DNA from: Rachicladosporium sp. CCFEE 5018
Lineage: Eukaryota > Ascomycota > Dothideomycetes > Cladosporiales > Cladosporiaceae
Length of the DNA stretch: 64,000 bases
Direction: 5' to 3'
Assembly (NCBI GenBank): GCA_002077045.2
Contig: KZ111154.1
Location: 555,663-619,662, forward strand
The notes beneath the pieces were generated by a model. That model had not been told where the DNA came from. It did no database searches and saw only the letters and a program-made list of their open reading frames with translations. Position numbers and translations under genes: made by a program. This document shows positions 1 to 9,916 of the stretch, one piece after another. Each line of letters opens with the position of its first letter. Within the stretch, counting starts at the first letter, position 1.

Positions 1-2
1 AC

Positions 3-291
3 GAGCTTGCTGCGCTGCCCTCTAGTGCAGATGTCTCAGACCATGCTCGGAAATACTCTCTTACATTCAGCTCCTCTGGTGAGGAGAGCACGATGCCCAA
101 CAGCCCTGTCACTCCGGCTAGGTCGAACTTTGGCGATACTACGATGTTCATTGATCACCCTTCTTCGTTGCACTCGAGCTCTAGCGCTTCCATGCGCCAA
201 ATGGCAAGGATGAGCGAGAAGACTCCGGATCACTTCCGCTCGCTCTCGATCTCCAATAGGGAGATGACACTTCGGATGACCCTCACGAGAC
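3..291 (+). CDS. Fragment of an unknown Ser/Thr-rich protein
   Basis: The whole 291-bp first contig is open in one forward frame, with no start or stop of its own, so it can only be an internal or terminal piece of an exon. The translation is rich in Ser, Thr, Met and Arg and ends in a basic stretch containing RSLSISNREMTLRMTLTR just before the gap. I do not recognise a domain. Nothing in the rest of the window matches it by eye, so its relation to the neighbouring contigs is unknown. It could be an open frame by chance, because 96 stop-free codons in GC-rich DNA are not rare. Confidence 0.4.
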
Positions 292-391
292 NNNNNNNNN
301 NNNNNNNNNNNNNNNNNNNNNNNNNNNNNNNNNNNNNNNNNNNNNNNNNNNNNNNNNNNNNNNNNNNNNNNNNNNNNNNNNNNNNNNNNNN
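292..391. other. Assembly gap of 100 N
   Basis: Exactly 100 N, the conventional spacer for a gap of unknown size. The sequence to its right is the same as that to the right of the second gap. Confidence 0.99.
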
Positions 392-623
392 CGAATTGTA
401 AGATGTCTTGAGCATGCGGTCACGTGCTAGCTGCGTCTACTTCTGCGACGTGTATATGTACAAACACTGCAGCCCGGCATGGGTCGTTGACGGTTCGTCG
501 ACGCTTTCGTCGCGAAGAGGCTTGACGTAGATAGCAGTATATGATACCCCAATTTACCTTCGTGCGCAGATGCTTTTCTTACATACGCCAAAGTTGCGTG
601 CAAGATACCGTAGCAAAATCACG

Positions 624-2452
624 TCAGAGCTTCGCCGATTTCGCAGCTTCCTGGTCATCCTCCTCGAGCACGCTCTCGAAGCGTTGCCTCCACTCCTCAA
701 CAAGCACTGGGTCAACCCTGGTCACGTCCACACTGACGTTAGCCCACAAGCCATCCTCTGACCCGCCAACACCCACCAAGAACTCCCCTTCTCTGGCTCT
801 CACGCCTGCGTTCGAATGTCTGAAGTCTGCAGCGAAGTCCTTACCCTCCCTCTTCGCAGCCTCCAGGTCATACATCCCTCTCAACGTCTCCCGTTTTCCC
901 ACGCTACTAACGCCGCATGTCTGCACAGTTGTGTTTGGCCGCATCGGATACGCGCCTTGAGGTCCAGGACCTGGTCGTCGGTGTTCAGGTGGGAGGATCA
1001 GATTTATACGCTCGAGGCTCGAGAGGTACTGAATCGCCAGTACACGGCCGGGCCCGCGAGAAGACATATAGTGGAGGACTGAGGTTTGTGAGGGCAGCCG
1101 GGTGCGCTTCTGGTAGGACGAAAGCTGCGCATCGGCTCGGCGAGCCAAGAGACGGAGGCGCCCAGCTAGGGGAAGGTGGGAAGGGAGGAAAGGAAGTAGA
1201 ATGCCGTCGGAGAAGGCGAGCATGAGGCTGTTGGGTTTGCCCGGGTGAGATAGGAAGCTGAGATGTGGGATGTCAGGCGATCTGTGGTGAGAAGTACGGA
1301 GAGGAGGAAGACAGAAAGCGTGACTTACGGACGAGGATTTAGAGGAAATCCGGTGATGAAAGGTTCACGGTCTTCGAGAGGGATGTCTGGCTCGAGACGC
1401 TCGTAAAATTCCATCATCAAGAGCGCTGCCAGCGCGAAGCACTCTGCACCCACACTCACAGCAGGAGCAATGCGGCATATGTCTTGCAGTCTCTCGGTGG
1501 CCATCTTGGACGTCTTCGCCACGCAAAGATAGGTGTTGAGTAAGGGTGGGCGACTGTACTCGAGCGCGGGACTATAGACTGAGGACAAAGTGGTAGCACT
1601 AGTGGGCATGCTTCTACGAAGTAGCGGGTTCGGGAAGCCTGCAGGAAGTGGTGATCGCACATGTCGCAGGATCCGAGTCAACAGCCAGTACCATCTTTGC
1701 CGCGCTCGAGAGCCGGAGACCAGAGGGTAGAGGCTTTCTTGTGGCAACGGCAGGGATGCTTGCCACCGTATTGGGCGGATAGCATCCTCCAGCTGTGACG
1801 TTAGGTCCAAAGACGGTACATTGAGTAATTTGATGAACTCTTGCAACCAGACGTGGTTGCTCAGCCCGTCCTGGATCTGGTGGCTTCCGATCAGGGCGAA
1901 CCGCAGCATCGTTTCACCAGTAGCTTGAATGTCGACAGGGAACACGAAGAGCTTCATCAGGCATCTCTCGGCATCCACTACACGAGCACAGTTCTGTGCG
2001 TGCAAGTAGAAGTCGAAGGCATCGACATTAGTGAAGTGATCATCAAGCAAAATGACACTCACTCCAGTCTGAGCGATCGCGTCTTGTGCACTGCTCGGTA
2101 AGTCGACAGCGAAGTAGACGTCCTGATCAAGTCCGACAGCATAAGGCATCCATGTCGCTCTCTTGACAGCTCTCGAGCGGATCAATGGGTTCTGGCATCC
2201 CAATGTCGCCCATGCGAGCCGAATCCTGTCATGCAATGCGTCCTTCGAGAGCGTCGTATGTATCGAGAGGTCAAGGCGTATGTTCATGTCCGCTCGTCCT
2301 TCGTAGTATCGTCCATCGGTGTCGAAGGTAAGTTCGACAAGGCCCAACGGCCGGTGGTATGTCGTTCGACCATCGTAAAGAGAGCTTTGCCACCTGTAAT
2401 GCTCTTTGTTGCCATAAAGATCCAGCCAGTGGTTCTGCTTCACGGCGGTCAT
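624..2452 (-). CDS. Putative CAT-fold acyltransferase (Tri3/alcohol acetyltransferase-like)
   Basis: Two exons, 1329-2452 and 624-1257, joined across a 71-nt intron (donor GTAAGTCA, acceptor CTCAG) that keeps frame and gives about 585 residues. The start is the ATG opening MTAVKQNHWLDLYG; the frame stays open further upstream but that part does not look coding. The sequence resembles the fungal acyl-CoA-dependent acyltransferases of the chloramphenicol-acetyltransferase/condensation fold. It has an N-terminal region with LVELTFDTDGRYY, a DDHFTNVDAFDF segment where the catalytic HxxxD motif is expected but spaced as HxxxxD, and a C-terminal segment LMLAFSDGILLPFLP typical of the family. Substrate cannot be told. 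The altered His-Asp spacing leaves activity open. The copy at 43351-45179 appears identical. Confidence 0.6.
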
Positions 2453-2781
2453 CTGTATGAGCAGTGGAAACCTCTGATAGATTTTCTGTGGTACGCTGCT
2501 TTTGTCAGGACACGATCGAATACCGTTGGCGAGGCCCCCAAGAGCGCGTGCCGGCTGAATGTAAGCCGAGGTGTAGTCGCACGGACTTGGCGTCAGCTCC
2601 CTGCAATGAAAGAAACACTCCACTATGGAGCGGAGGACTTTATGAGATATAGTTTGCCTAGAAACACGCCAAAGGCCCATGTCACCGTCAGCTTATGTCA
2701 GATATCCGTACAGTCGAATATTCTCCAGCCGCGATATCCAACGCCCAACACCGTACAAACACCGCGCAACAGCATCTGGCC

Positions 2782-4541
2782 CTATTCTGCTTGATCAATC
2801 AGATCCTTGACAGCTCTAGCCCTGCAAGCGAAAGTCAGCACCAGAAGCGCGTCAATCGACTGACAAGGCAGTCGCGACTTACGGATCCAACAGTCGGTCC
2901 TCATACTCTTGCATGAAGTCTCTCTGCTGTATCATTCTCCGATCTTGTAGTGTATTGAGACAAAACTCCACGAAGCTTGCGTACGTCTCTCCGGCAACGT
3001 CCTCGACCGCACCTGCAATATCGCCCGCATCTAAACGTTCGCCTGGCGCGTAGTCTCGCATCACAACACTGACGCCTGGCGCGCGAGGATCGGAGCTGGC
3101 ATCGGCGTAGGTCACAAGGGATCCCAACGCAAGCTCGGCAAGCACGATGCCAAGCCGATACAGCTGTGTGTGCTGCCCTAGGTCTCTCCTGCGATTGGAG
3201 GGTTGGCTAGAGAACTGTGCAAGTGCCTGCGTCACATTACGATTGCCAGGAGCCGCTGCGAGCATCACAGTCCACGCCTTCGAGTCTGGGTCTTGCTCCC
3301 CTCGCACGTTGCTCGAATCCAGATGATTCAGCCAAGGGGTACCGAGGAAGCGGTGACAGCCTTCGACTAGAGAAACGGCAATGGCAAGCATTTGTCTAGC
3401 ATTAAATCTTGGCTGACTAGCCAGTAGGATGCTGAGTGGTGAGATGCGATTCAGCGCTACTAAAGACGAGCGTTCAACGACACGAAGCTCGAAGCCCTCG
3501 CCTGGCTGTGCATGCGGCGGGATAAGATCGGTAGCTTTGTCGCGACGGGCAGCTGTTGTCGCTGTGTATGCTTCTGCCAGACTTTTGGAAGCGCGTCGAA
3601 TGTCGCGTGCATTGAGAATGTCGACTGGCTTGAAATGTATCTCTGTCGTTCGCAGACTGTTCGCAAGGAGGAAGTAGAGTTGTGAGGTGGGCGCACTCAG
3701 TCGACGAGCAGCTGGGTCTACTCGTGCCAATGCGAGGTGGCAGTCCAAATTGTCACAACCTAAGAAGGCATTGTGCAGGCTACCAGCGTCTTTGCGATTG
3801 CCTTTGATGATGTTGCGCTCCTCTTGGCGAATTCGGACTTCGACTCGACGCCGTGCTTGTATCGGCAAGGTGTGCACTGCCTCGCCTTCGAGAGTTGGAT
3901 GAAGCGTCAAGACGTGACCGATCGATAGTCTCTCCAGTGTTGTGATCTTCTTCTCAAACCGGGACAGCTGCTGGTCAAGTCCATCAGCCTTGAACATGAC
4001 CGCACTGAGAAAGCGCTTCCGGCGAGACATGTGTCGATCGACCCGTTCCATGGCTTTTTTGAAACGAGCGGAGTTGTAATTTCCATTGTAGCGTTCGCGA
4101 TGAGCATGGCCTTGGTGCAAGAAGGCTGTCCCTATCATGCCATTGACTTGGAGGTGCAGCAATTTGCTGATCTCATCGACGCCACCCAGACAGTGCTGGA
4201 TCGCTTGCCAGCCACGTTGACTCCAGAGATACTCGTAGAATGCATCTGTATCTCAAGGTCAGCGGTGGCCGGGAAGTGAGCAGTCAGTGGAGCCTCACGA
4301 GAAGTCTCATCTCTTATGCACCATCGAGACTTCCACACTGAAAGGGTTACCTCGCACGCCTCCAAGGCTTCTGCTATGTCAACCAGTCTGTAGCGGAGAT
4401 CTCGGTATCTTCCCGTAAGTTCCCAAACCTTCCACCTGTCAAGCGTCAGTGTGTGCTATCGGTCGTGTTTAGGGGAGCGCCGTACATCACGTCGACCAGA
4501 GCCGAGACTGTCTTGATCGCGGTCACTACTTCCGCAGCCAT
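2782..4541 (-). CDS. DUF7580-like fungal protein
   Basis: A multi-exon gene. The main exon ends at 2883 and joins a short last exon (2782-2821) across a 61-nt intron with a TGCTGAC branch site, giving an in-frame end ARAVKDLIDQAE. Upstream exons were inferred from splice signals. The ATG at 4541 opens MAAEVVTAIKTVSALVDVM, followed by a W-K-V-W-E segment and then FYEYLWSQRGWQAIQH; the junction near 4251-4300 is uncertain. The C-terminal part (LAIAVSLVEGCHRFLGTPWL, then YRLGIVLAELALGS) looks like the kinase-like DUF7580 region that fungi often attach to HeLo or prion-type N-termini. A role in self/non-self recognition or signalling is possible, but nothing here proves it. Confidence 0.5.
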
Positions 4542-5306
4542 TGCGACGCTGAGGAGACTGGGATTTAGCGCAAGTACCTGTGTATGCTAATATTTTCCGC
4601 GCGCTGGAATCTGAGTGCGCGGTGCTACGGCAATGGACTTCGGTGCAGTAAATGAGCGTGTTAAAGCGCAAGTTTTCTCAAGTCAGGCTTCCTGTTTGCT
4701 GATGTCGATGAAATTTGAACGAGGGAGCGAAGCGAACAGAAAAGGGAGAGGACTATGGCGCAGAAGTAATCAATCATCCAGACCTAGTCTTACAGAACGT
4801 GCCATGACGCCGGACGACCGGTGAGGCCAACTCAGGCACAGCCCAGGCATGTGGACTCGGCATTGGAACTAGCCACTGGGGCAGCTGTTCGTATACGTCA
4901 ATCCCAATAATCTAAGCCACAAAAAGCGAATAATTTGTGGGTGGCATCCTGCGCGAAGAAAGGGGAAAGACGGGAGTTTGTAACCTCTACAATTTGAGGC
5001 CGCGGAAGCCCGTGCGGGCCGCAGTTGGACGAGTGTACAGCCCCAAACACCTGCACGTCAAGCTGCAGCATCTACTGACTATCGCTCGAAAGCCAACGCT
5101 AATGGGACTAGGCTGCAGCCACTATGCTGGCTTGGTTAGAGGGTGTGGTGTTTCGTAGAGGCGCAGTATTATACCGACATGGCGTTGCAAAGGTGGGCGA
5201 GGTGTTCCTTTCTAATCTCTCTTATGCTCGCGTCGGCTGCTTCGCAGAAGCATCTCCAGTAACGTCAGCGACTCATCTTTGCATCTACAGCTTACACTTC
5301 GATACC
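4542..5306. other. Divergent intergenic region
   Basis: This 765-bp stretch lies between two divergently transcribed genes and must hold both promoters. I see no convincing coding frame, RNA gene or named operator. Copy 2 (47269-48028) has several small indels here. Confidence 0.5.
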
Positions 5307-6700
5307 ATGGCAGCCAGGACCGCCGTGTATGAGAAGACGCGACGCAGTGGACGGAGGCCTAAGTCGCCGATTGATCGCTATGGGTCTTCCTCGGCCCAGA
5401 CCTTCTCGAGATCAGGAGGCTTCGACTACGACGAGATCGAAGCACAAGATGCACACTACAGAGAGCATTACCAAGTCGCCCAGCCGCGATATCATAACCC
5501 ACGGCGGCGGTCTACTGAGGACGGACTGCGTCCTCCGAGGGAAAACAGTCAAACCACATCGCGACAGATTGACCGTTCTGCCACCATATCTCGACCCGGT
5601 CTATCGTCTTCGCGAAGCCGAGATCGGACTCCGCAATTCAATGACCGAGTGGACCACTCACCAGAGCCGATGGCCACTTCCAGAGCGCCTCAGGCGCAGC
5701 AGGTCAGATTCGAGGAGCCTTATCGTAGACCTTCACCACCGACAGGAGAGGCGTGGACGATAGCCTCGGACCAATCTGACAGGACGACCCCTGGACTGTC
5801 CTCCGACAGAACGAGAGACGACTTCAGAGACTACTTCGCGCCGCCACCTGCGACTGTACGGCGCGCGCCCTCGTTCACCTACGAGGAAGACCCGACATCG
5901 CCTTTCAGCGCACGTAGCGCGCGTCGCACGCCATCTCCAGCTGTCGATGGCCTCGAGAATCGACCCGCAAGTGATCAAATTGAACATAGCGCCAGATGTG
6001 TGGCTCACAGCAGCCACTACCTTCGCTATGCTTCCAAGCACTTGCAAGGCAACACTGGCATGTCCGCAAAGGCGCATAAAGTGACTGAAGCACGCGATCG
6101 CTTGCTGGATCAGGCGTTCCGACTTGACCTCTGGAAAACAGAGGTCGATCTAGACCACCTCCTCCCATTCGCAGAATCGGGCACGCGACCCTTGGCCGTC
6201 ATGGGCCGTACTTTGCGTCGACTCAAGGAGCTGACGAGAACACTCGAGCTTCAGTGCGAGCGATATGATACGACGATACCACCACCGAGTGCGGCATATC
6301 GAGATAAGGATGCGTACGACTCTGGTACCGGCGAGTCTGACGGTGGGAGCGGGTCTACGGCCGGATTGCGGTAAGTCTCCGTAAATGAAGATCCTGATGA
6401 TGCGCGTTCTCATTCAGTCGCAGTGATCCCGATAATCCCGACCAGGTCTATTCACTTGAGCAGTCTTTACACTCGGTTGATGCCAAGCTTTCGACTCTAC
6501 GTCGATTGACCCGAAGCGTACGCAGTGCTGGCCCAGATCCTGGCGCGCAGGGTCTTGACATGCATATTCTCGAGATGTTCGATATGTTTGGTACTGCTGA
6601 AGCGGTGGCGGAGTCCGGCGTGGAGCCAGGTATGCCAGGGGACGCGGCGTTGATAGCTGCACGTCTTAGACATGGAGTCAGGGAGCGCATCAAGTACTAA
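5307..6700 (+). CDS. Conserved hypothetical Arg/Ser-rich protein
   Basis: Exons 5307-6370 and 6418-6700 flank a 47-nt intron (GTAAGTCTCC to ATTCAG), giving 448 residues. The first half is disordered-looking, dominated by R, S, P and D (DRSATISRPG, SSRSRDRTPQF). The second half is helical, with a conserved-looking block around FRLDLWKTEVDLDHLLPFAE and a C-terminal region LDMHILEMFDMFGTAEA that may form an amphipathic helix. There is no signal peptide or membrane segment. The start was chosen at MAARTAVYEK because the frame upstream of it reads through what looks like 5' leader. I do not recognise the family. Copy 2 keeps the same exon lengths. Confidence 0.7.
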
Positions 6701-6916
6701 GCCTGGGTGTCAGAGGCAATGGCATGGGGACGTGTCACTTCGAAGCTTAGGAAATATAACACCGAATTTGTCCATCCAAGACATGGCTCAGAAGCGGAAA
6801 CGACGCCCTGCAGGCGATAGTCGGGCAACAGGTCGCCTCTGCTGGTGGCTCCGCGTTTGGTGTCCGCGAATACAACCCCACAGTAATCAAGAAGGCCCAA
6901 TACATCATGCACGGCG

Positions 6917-8221
6917 TTGCAGTGCTCGCAAAGGACGCAGCCCTTGGGAAGTCGGGGAGTAGGGGATAGGTTTGAAGTCGGGTTTTCATCTCGTCCCATA
7001 TCAGACCAAAGACAGCATCGACGCGCACTTACAGAGTATGAAGACGACTGCGGACGACACAAATCCGACGACGTTACGCAAGCAACAGGAGAAATCGGAC
7101 CATTCCGATGTGACGAGCTGAACTCACGCCTGTCAAAAGCAGTCTCTGTATCAACTACTACTGTGGAGTACTTCATAAAAGCGCTCTCGGTCGCACGTGG
7201 TATCAAGGAGACCTTGACAGTAGTCCAATGGACAGCCTCGGTCTTGCTCTCGCTGACGGATCCGCTGTCCTACGCACCTGTCATCACTTGCGCTACCGCG
7301 CCGCGGCAATGGAATGCCTGTCGAGGATGACGCTGGCGGGATTGCCGTTATCCAAAGCCTACCCTACGGGTTTGTAGGTACATGGCAGTCGCGATATCAG
7401 AGATGAAAGCAAGATCACTCTGCGTAAGCAGCGCCACTAATAGGTGTCGTCATGTGCTGTATTGGATCGAGACCATGAGACCACGCCGCGCACAATCCTT
7501 CGACGCTGCGACCGCACGACATCGTGTGAAAGAGGTTATCGAGTGTCATGCTCGTGACGGAGCTCTTGGTCTCTCATGCAAAGTCAAGGTACCGCTGGGT
7601 AAACTCGACTTTCTTTATCTGATAGATCGTGACATGAAGTCGGTGGCAGCGAAGAAAGATCAGGTCAAGTTGCAAGCCGCGCAATTACACCACCTGCTGT
7701 GGTTTGTAGGCCTCATGACCGGAGTGCGTCCGGGATCCATCGTTGAGAAGCCCGATAGGCCTGGCCAAATTCTCGCCTAGCGACACGTCGAAGCTGCGTG
7801 GAGTCCATGCGTCCACCGGCGAATGAACGGGCGAGCTTGTAGCAGTGATTACGTTCGGAAAACGGAAAGGCAGCGCGGTCTGCTCGCCGACCACGACAGT
7901 TTCCAGTCTGTGATGGCTGGAAGAGCATATGAGATCCCCACTCGTGAAGAAGTTCAAGACGAGCCAGTGGTTTTATGTCCACGGGAGACGGAAGGAGTGC
8001 GACCGATGAGCTATGGGATGATGAAAGGATATCTTGCAAATGCCGCTCTAGTGGCAGGCTTTCGCCCCGGTGTCTCATTCTACTCCTTCCGGTACCGCTT
8101 CGGCACCCTCGTAGAAAGGTCCCTGGGCGTTGTGACGGCGCAGAAGGCGATGGACCATGATGTTGGATTTTTGACCCAGTACGAGCAGTTCGCTTTCACC
8201 ACGTTAATGAAGTCGACCTGA
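6917..8221 (+). pseudogene. Broken DUF3435-type tyrosine recombinase remnant
   Basis: One forward frame carries three open blocks (6917-7330, 7331-7780 and 7781-8221) separated only by a TGA at 7328 and a TAG at 7778. The translation fits the DUF3435 tyrosine-recombinase fold: LLWFVGLMTGVRPGSI supplies the first catalytic Arg region, and FYSFRYRFGTLVERSLG followed by KAMDHD and a Tyr-containing TQYEQFAF supplies the second Arg box and the terminal Tyr. DUF3435 proteins include crypton-like recombinases and the captains of Starship elements. The region is absent from copy 2, where the flank changes right after the upstream stop codon. No terminal repeats or cargo are evident, so this is a decayed fragment. 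The family call rests on reading motifs by eye. Confidence 0.55.
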
Positions 8222-9916
8222 TATCAGATAGACGAATGGTCACGAGCGTTACTCAGGCAGAAGGGAGCTGTAGCAGAGGGCGAGAAACGTATGAGCAATT
8301 GGGGGGCGGACCGAAAAGCAAGCTGGATCATTGTGTAGGCTGACCTGGCGGAGAGCGCAACGATAGATGATGGCGAGGCAAGCGGCAAGGGAAGCCTGGG
8401 AGGAATTCGAGGGAGGATCGAACACAAGATTGGAATGAAACATATCATCGGGAGATGCACATGAAGATACTCTCTGACTGTATTGAAAATCTTATCGCCT
8501 GTATCCCCGGTGGCCGTCAGCAAGCTGAAGTAGTCTGTGTGTCTAGAACACAGCTCTGGCTATCTTACGGATATTGTCAGAGGTTGAGTGCAAGGTAGAG
8601 ATGTCCACCAAGGTGAAGACAGCAGAGCTCGTCGATAGAGCGTACCGAAATCGTAGGATGTGGGTGACGCCAGAGGTGAGTAGCTTACGATATAGCTTCG
8701 AAGTCTAGATGACCACGCAGCGAGGAGAAGCGCATTGCACGGGGCCCGCTTTTCCTGGTGCCGCAGAATGATCTCGTTTCGCCCTATCACGAGTACTTGG
8801 CATGGGTATGAAATAGCGATTACTTCGCGAACTCGGTTGTGCTTGGCATTTGCAATTGTCATCTCTGATATGTGTAGCTGACCAGTGGGATTATGCCTCT
8901 TGAGTGTCCTGGTCGTCACTAAGCAGTTGTTCTCCTTGCGCGTTCACAGGGTCACAATTATGGATGTCATCGGCGAGACAAAGAGACAAGCAGGGATCAG
9001 ACCATGCACTATGCATGCAGCCAACCATGGCGCAGCCAATACTTGCTCTGGGCAATCACGACTTGACTTCCGCAGAGGACCGTTTCGACGTATAACACGT
9101 CGGCATTGCATACACCAGCACCCTGGTACTGCGTGATGATATATGTGCGCCACCATGCTCAATTTGATACCGCGCTTCATCGGCTCGCCACGGCCATGCT
9201 CGCCGAGCTATCAGCTGCGTAATCTCTTCCGGCATTGATCATAATAGTCATCATGGCCCGTGTCCTTGCTCACCTCACGGCAGTCCATTCTCGGACGAAA
9301 CTTTCACAGTTGCGATACAAACAGCCAGCCTCACACGTTTCATGAGTAATTCAGCCGAGTGCAGACGAGTATGACAATAGCTATTGCTGAAAGTACGGTC
9401 ATAGCCAATCGAATCCGTCTCTCAACGATTCCACTTCGTAACAGCGCCACAGAACCTTGCTTCGCTGGCTGCAATTTAGTGCTTCCTATACGTTGTCTAC
9501 AAGCGGCTCATGCAGGTGTGGGCCCCTCTTTGGCGCTAGCCTCGTTATACCTAATCTTTTCTCCTGCTCGTAACGCGAATCTTCGCATCCTGATTCCCAC
9601 TGTTTTGCTGCAATCGGGATTGCCGGGTCGACTGGTACGCACTGCGGGACAGCTTGGGTGGGTAGCACTCACGTTCTCGCATGTATCTGGCAAGCTATCT
9701 ACTCGAGCACAGCGTGCACAAGTCTGCAGATGTGTTCCAATCGGGCGAGTCTTACATGATGTGAAACGTTAAGCTAATGATCGCCCAGATTAACCTGCTG
9801 TCACACACTTGCCAAGTCGAAACGCCTCTGTTGGGAGTACTGTCTGGGTCTTTGTCATTTGCATTTCCAGCTGTGCAGGCGTTGTAGATCTGCTGTTGCA
9901 TGGTACTGCCAGCCCA
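8222..9916. other. Intergenic DNA after the recombinase remnant
   Basis: I see no gene here. From about 8690 onward short patches can be matched to copy 2 (for example near 50240 and 50560) but with much more divergence than elsewhere, and the last ~180 bp before the next gene align well again. The first ~470 bp after the remnant has no counterpart in copy 2 and may belong to the inserted or replaced segment. Confidence 0.4.

Noticed and set aside
6672..6962. Open frames just upstream of the recombinase remnant, including one with a protein-like stretch near 6800-6966
   Set aside because: No family recognised and no way to join it to the recombinase frame; may be part of the insertion but cannot be supported.
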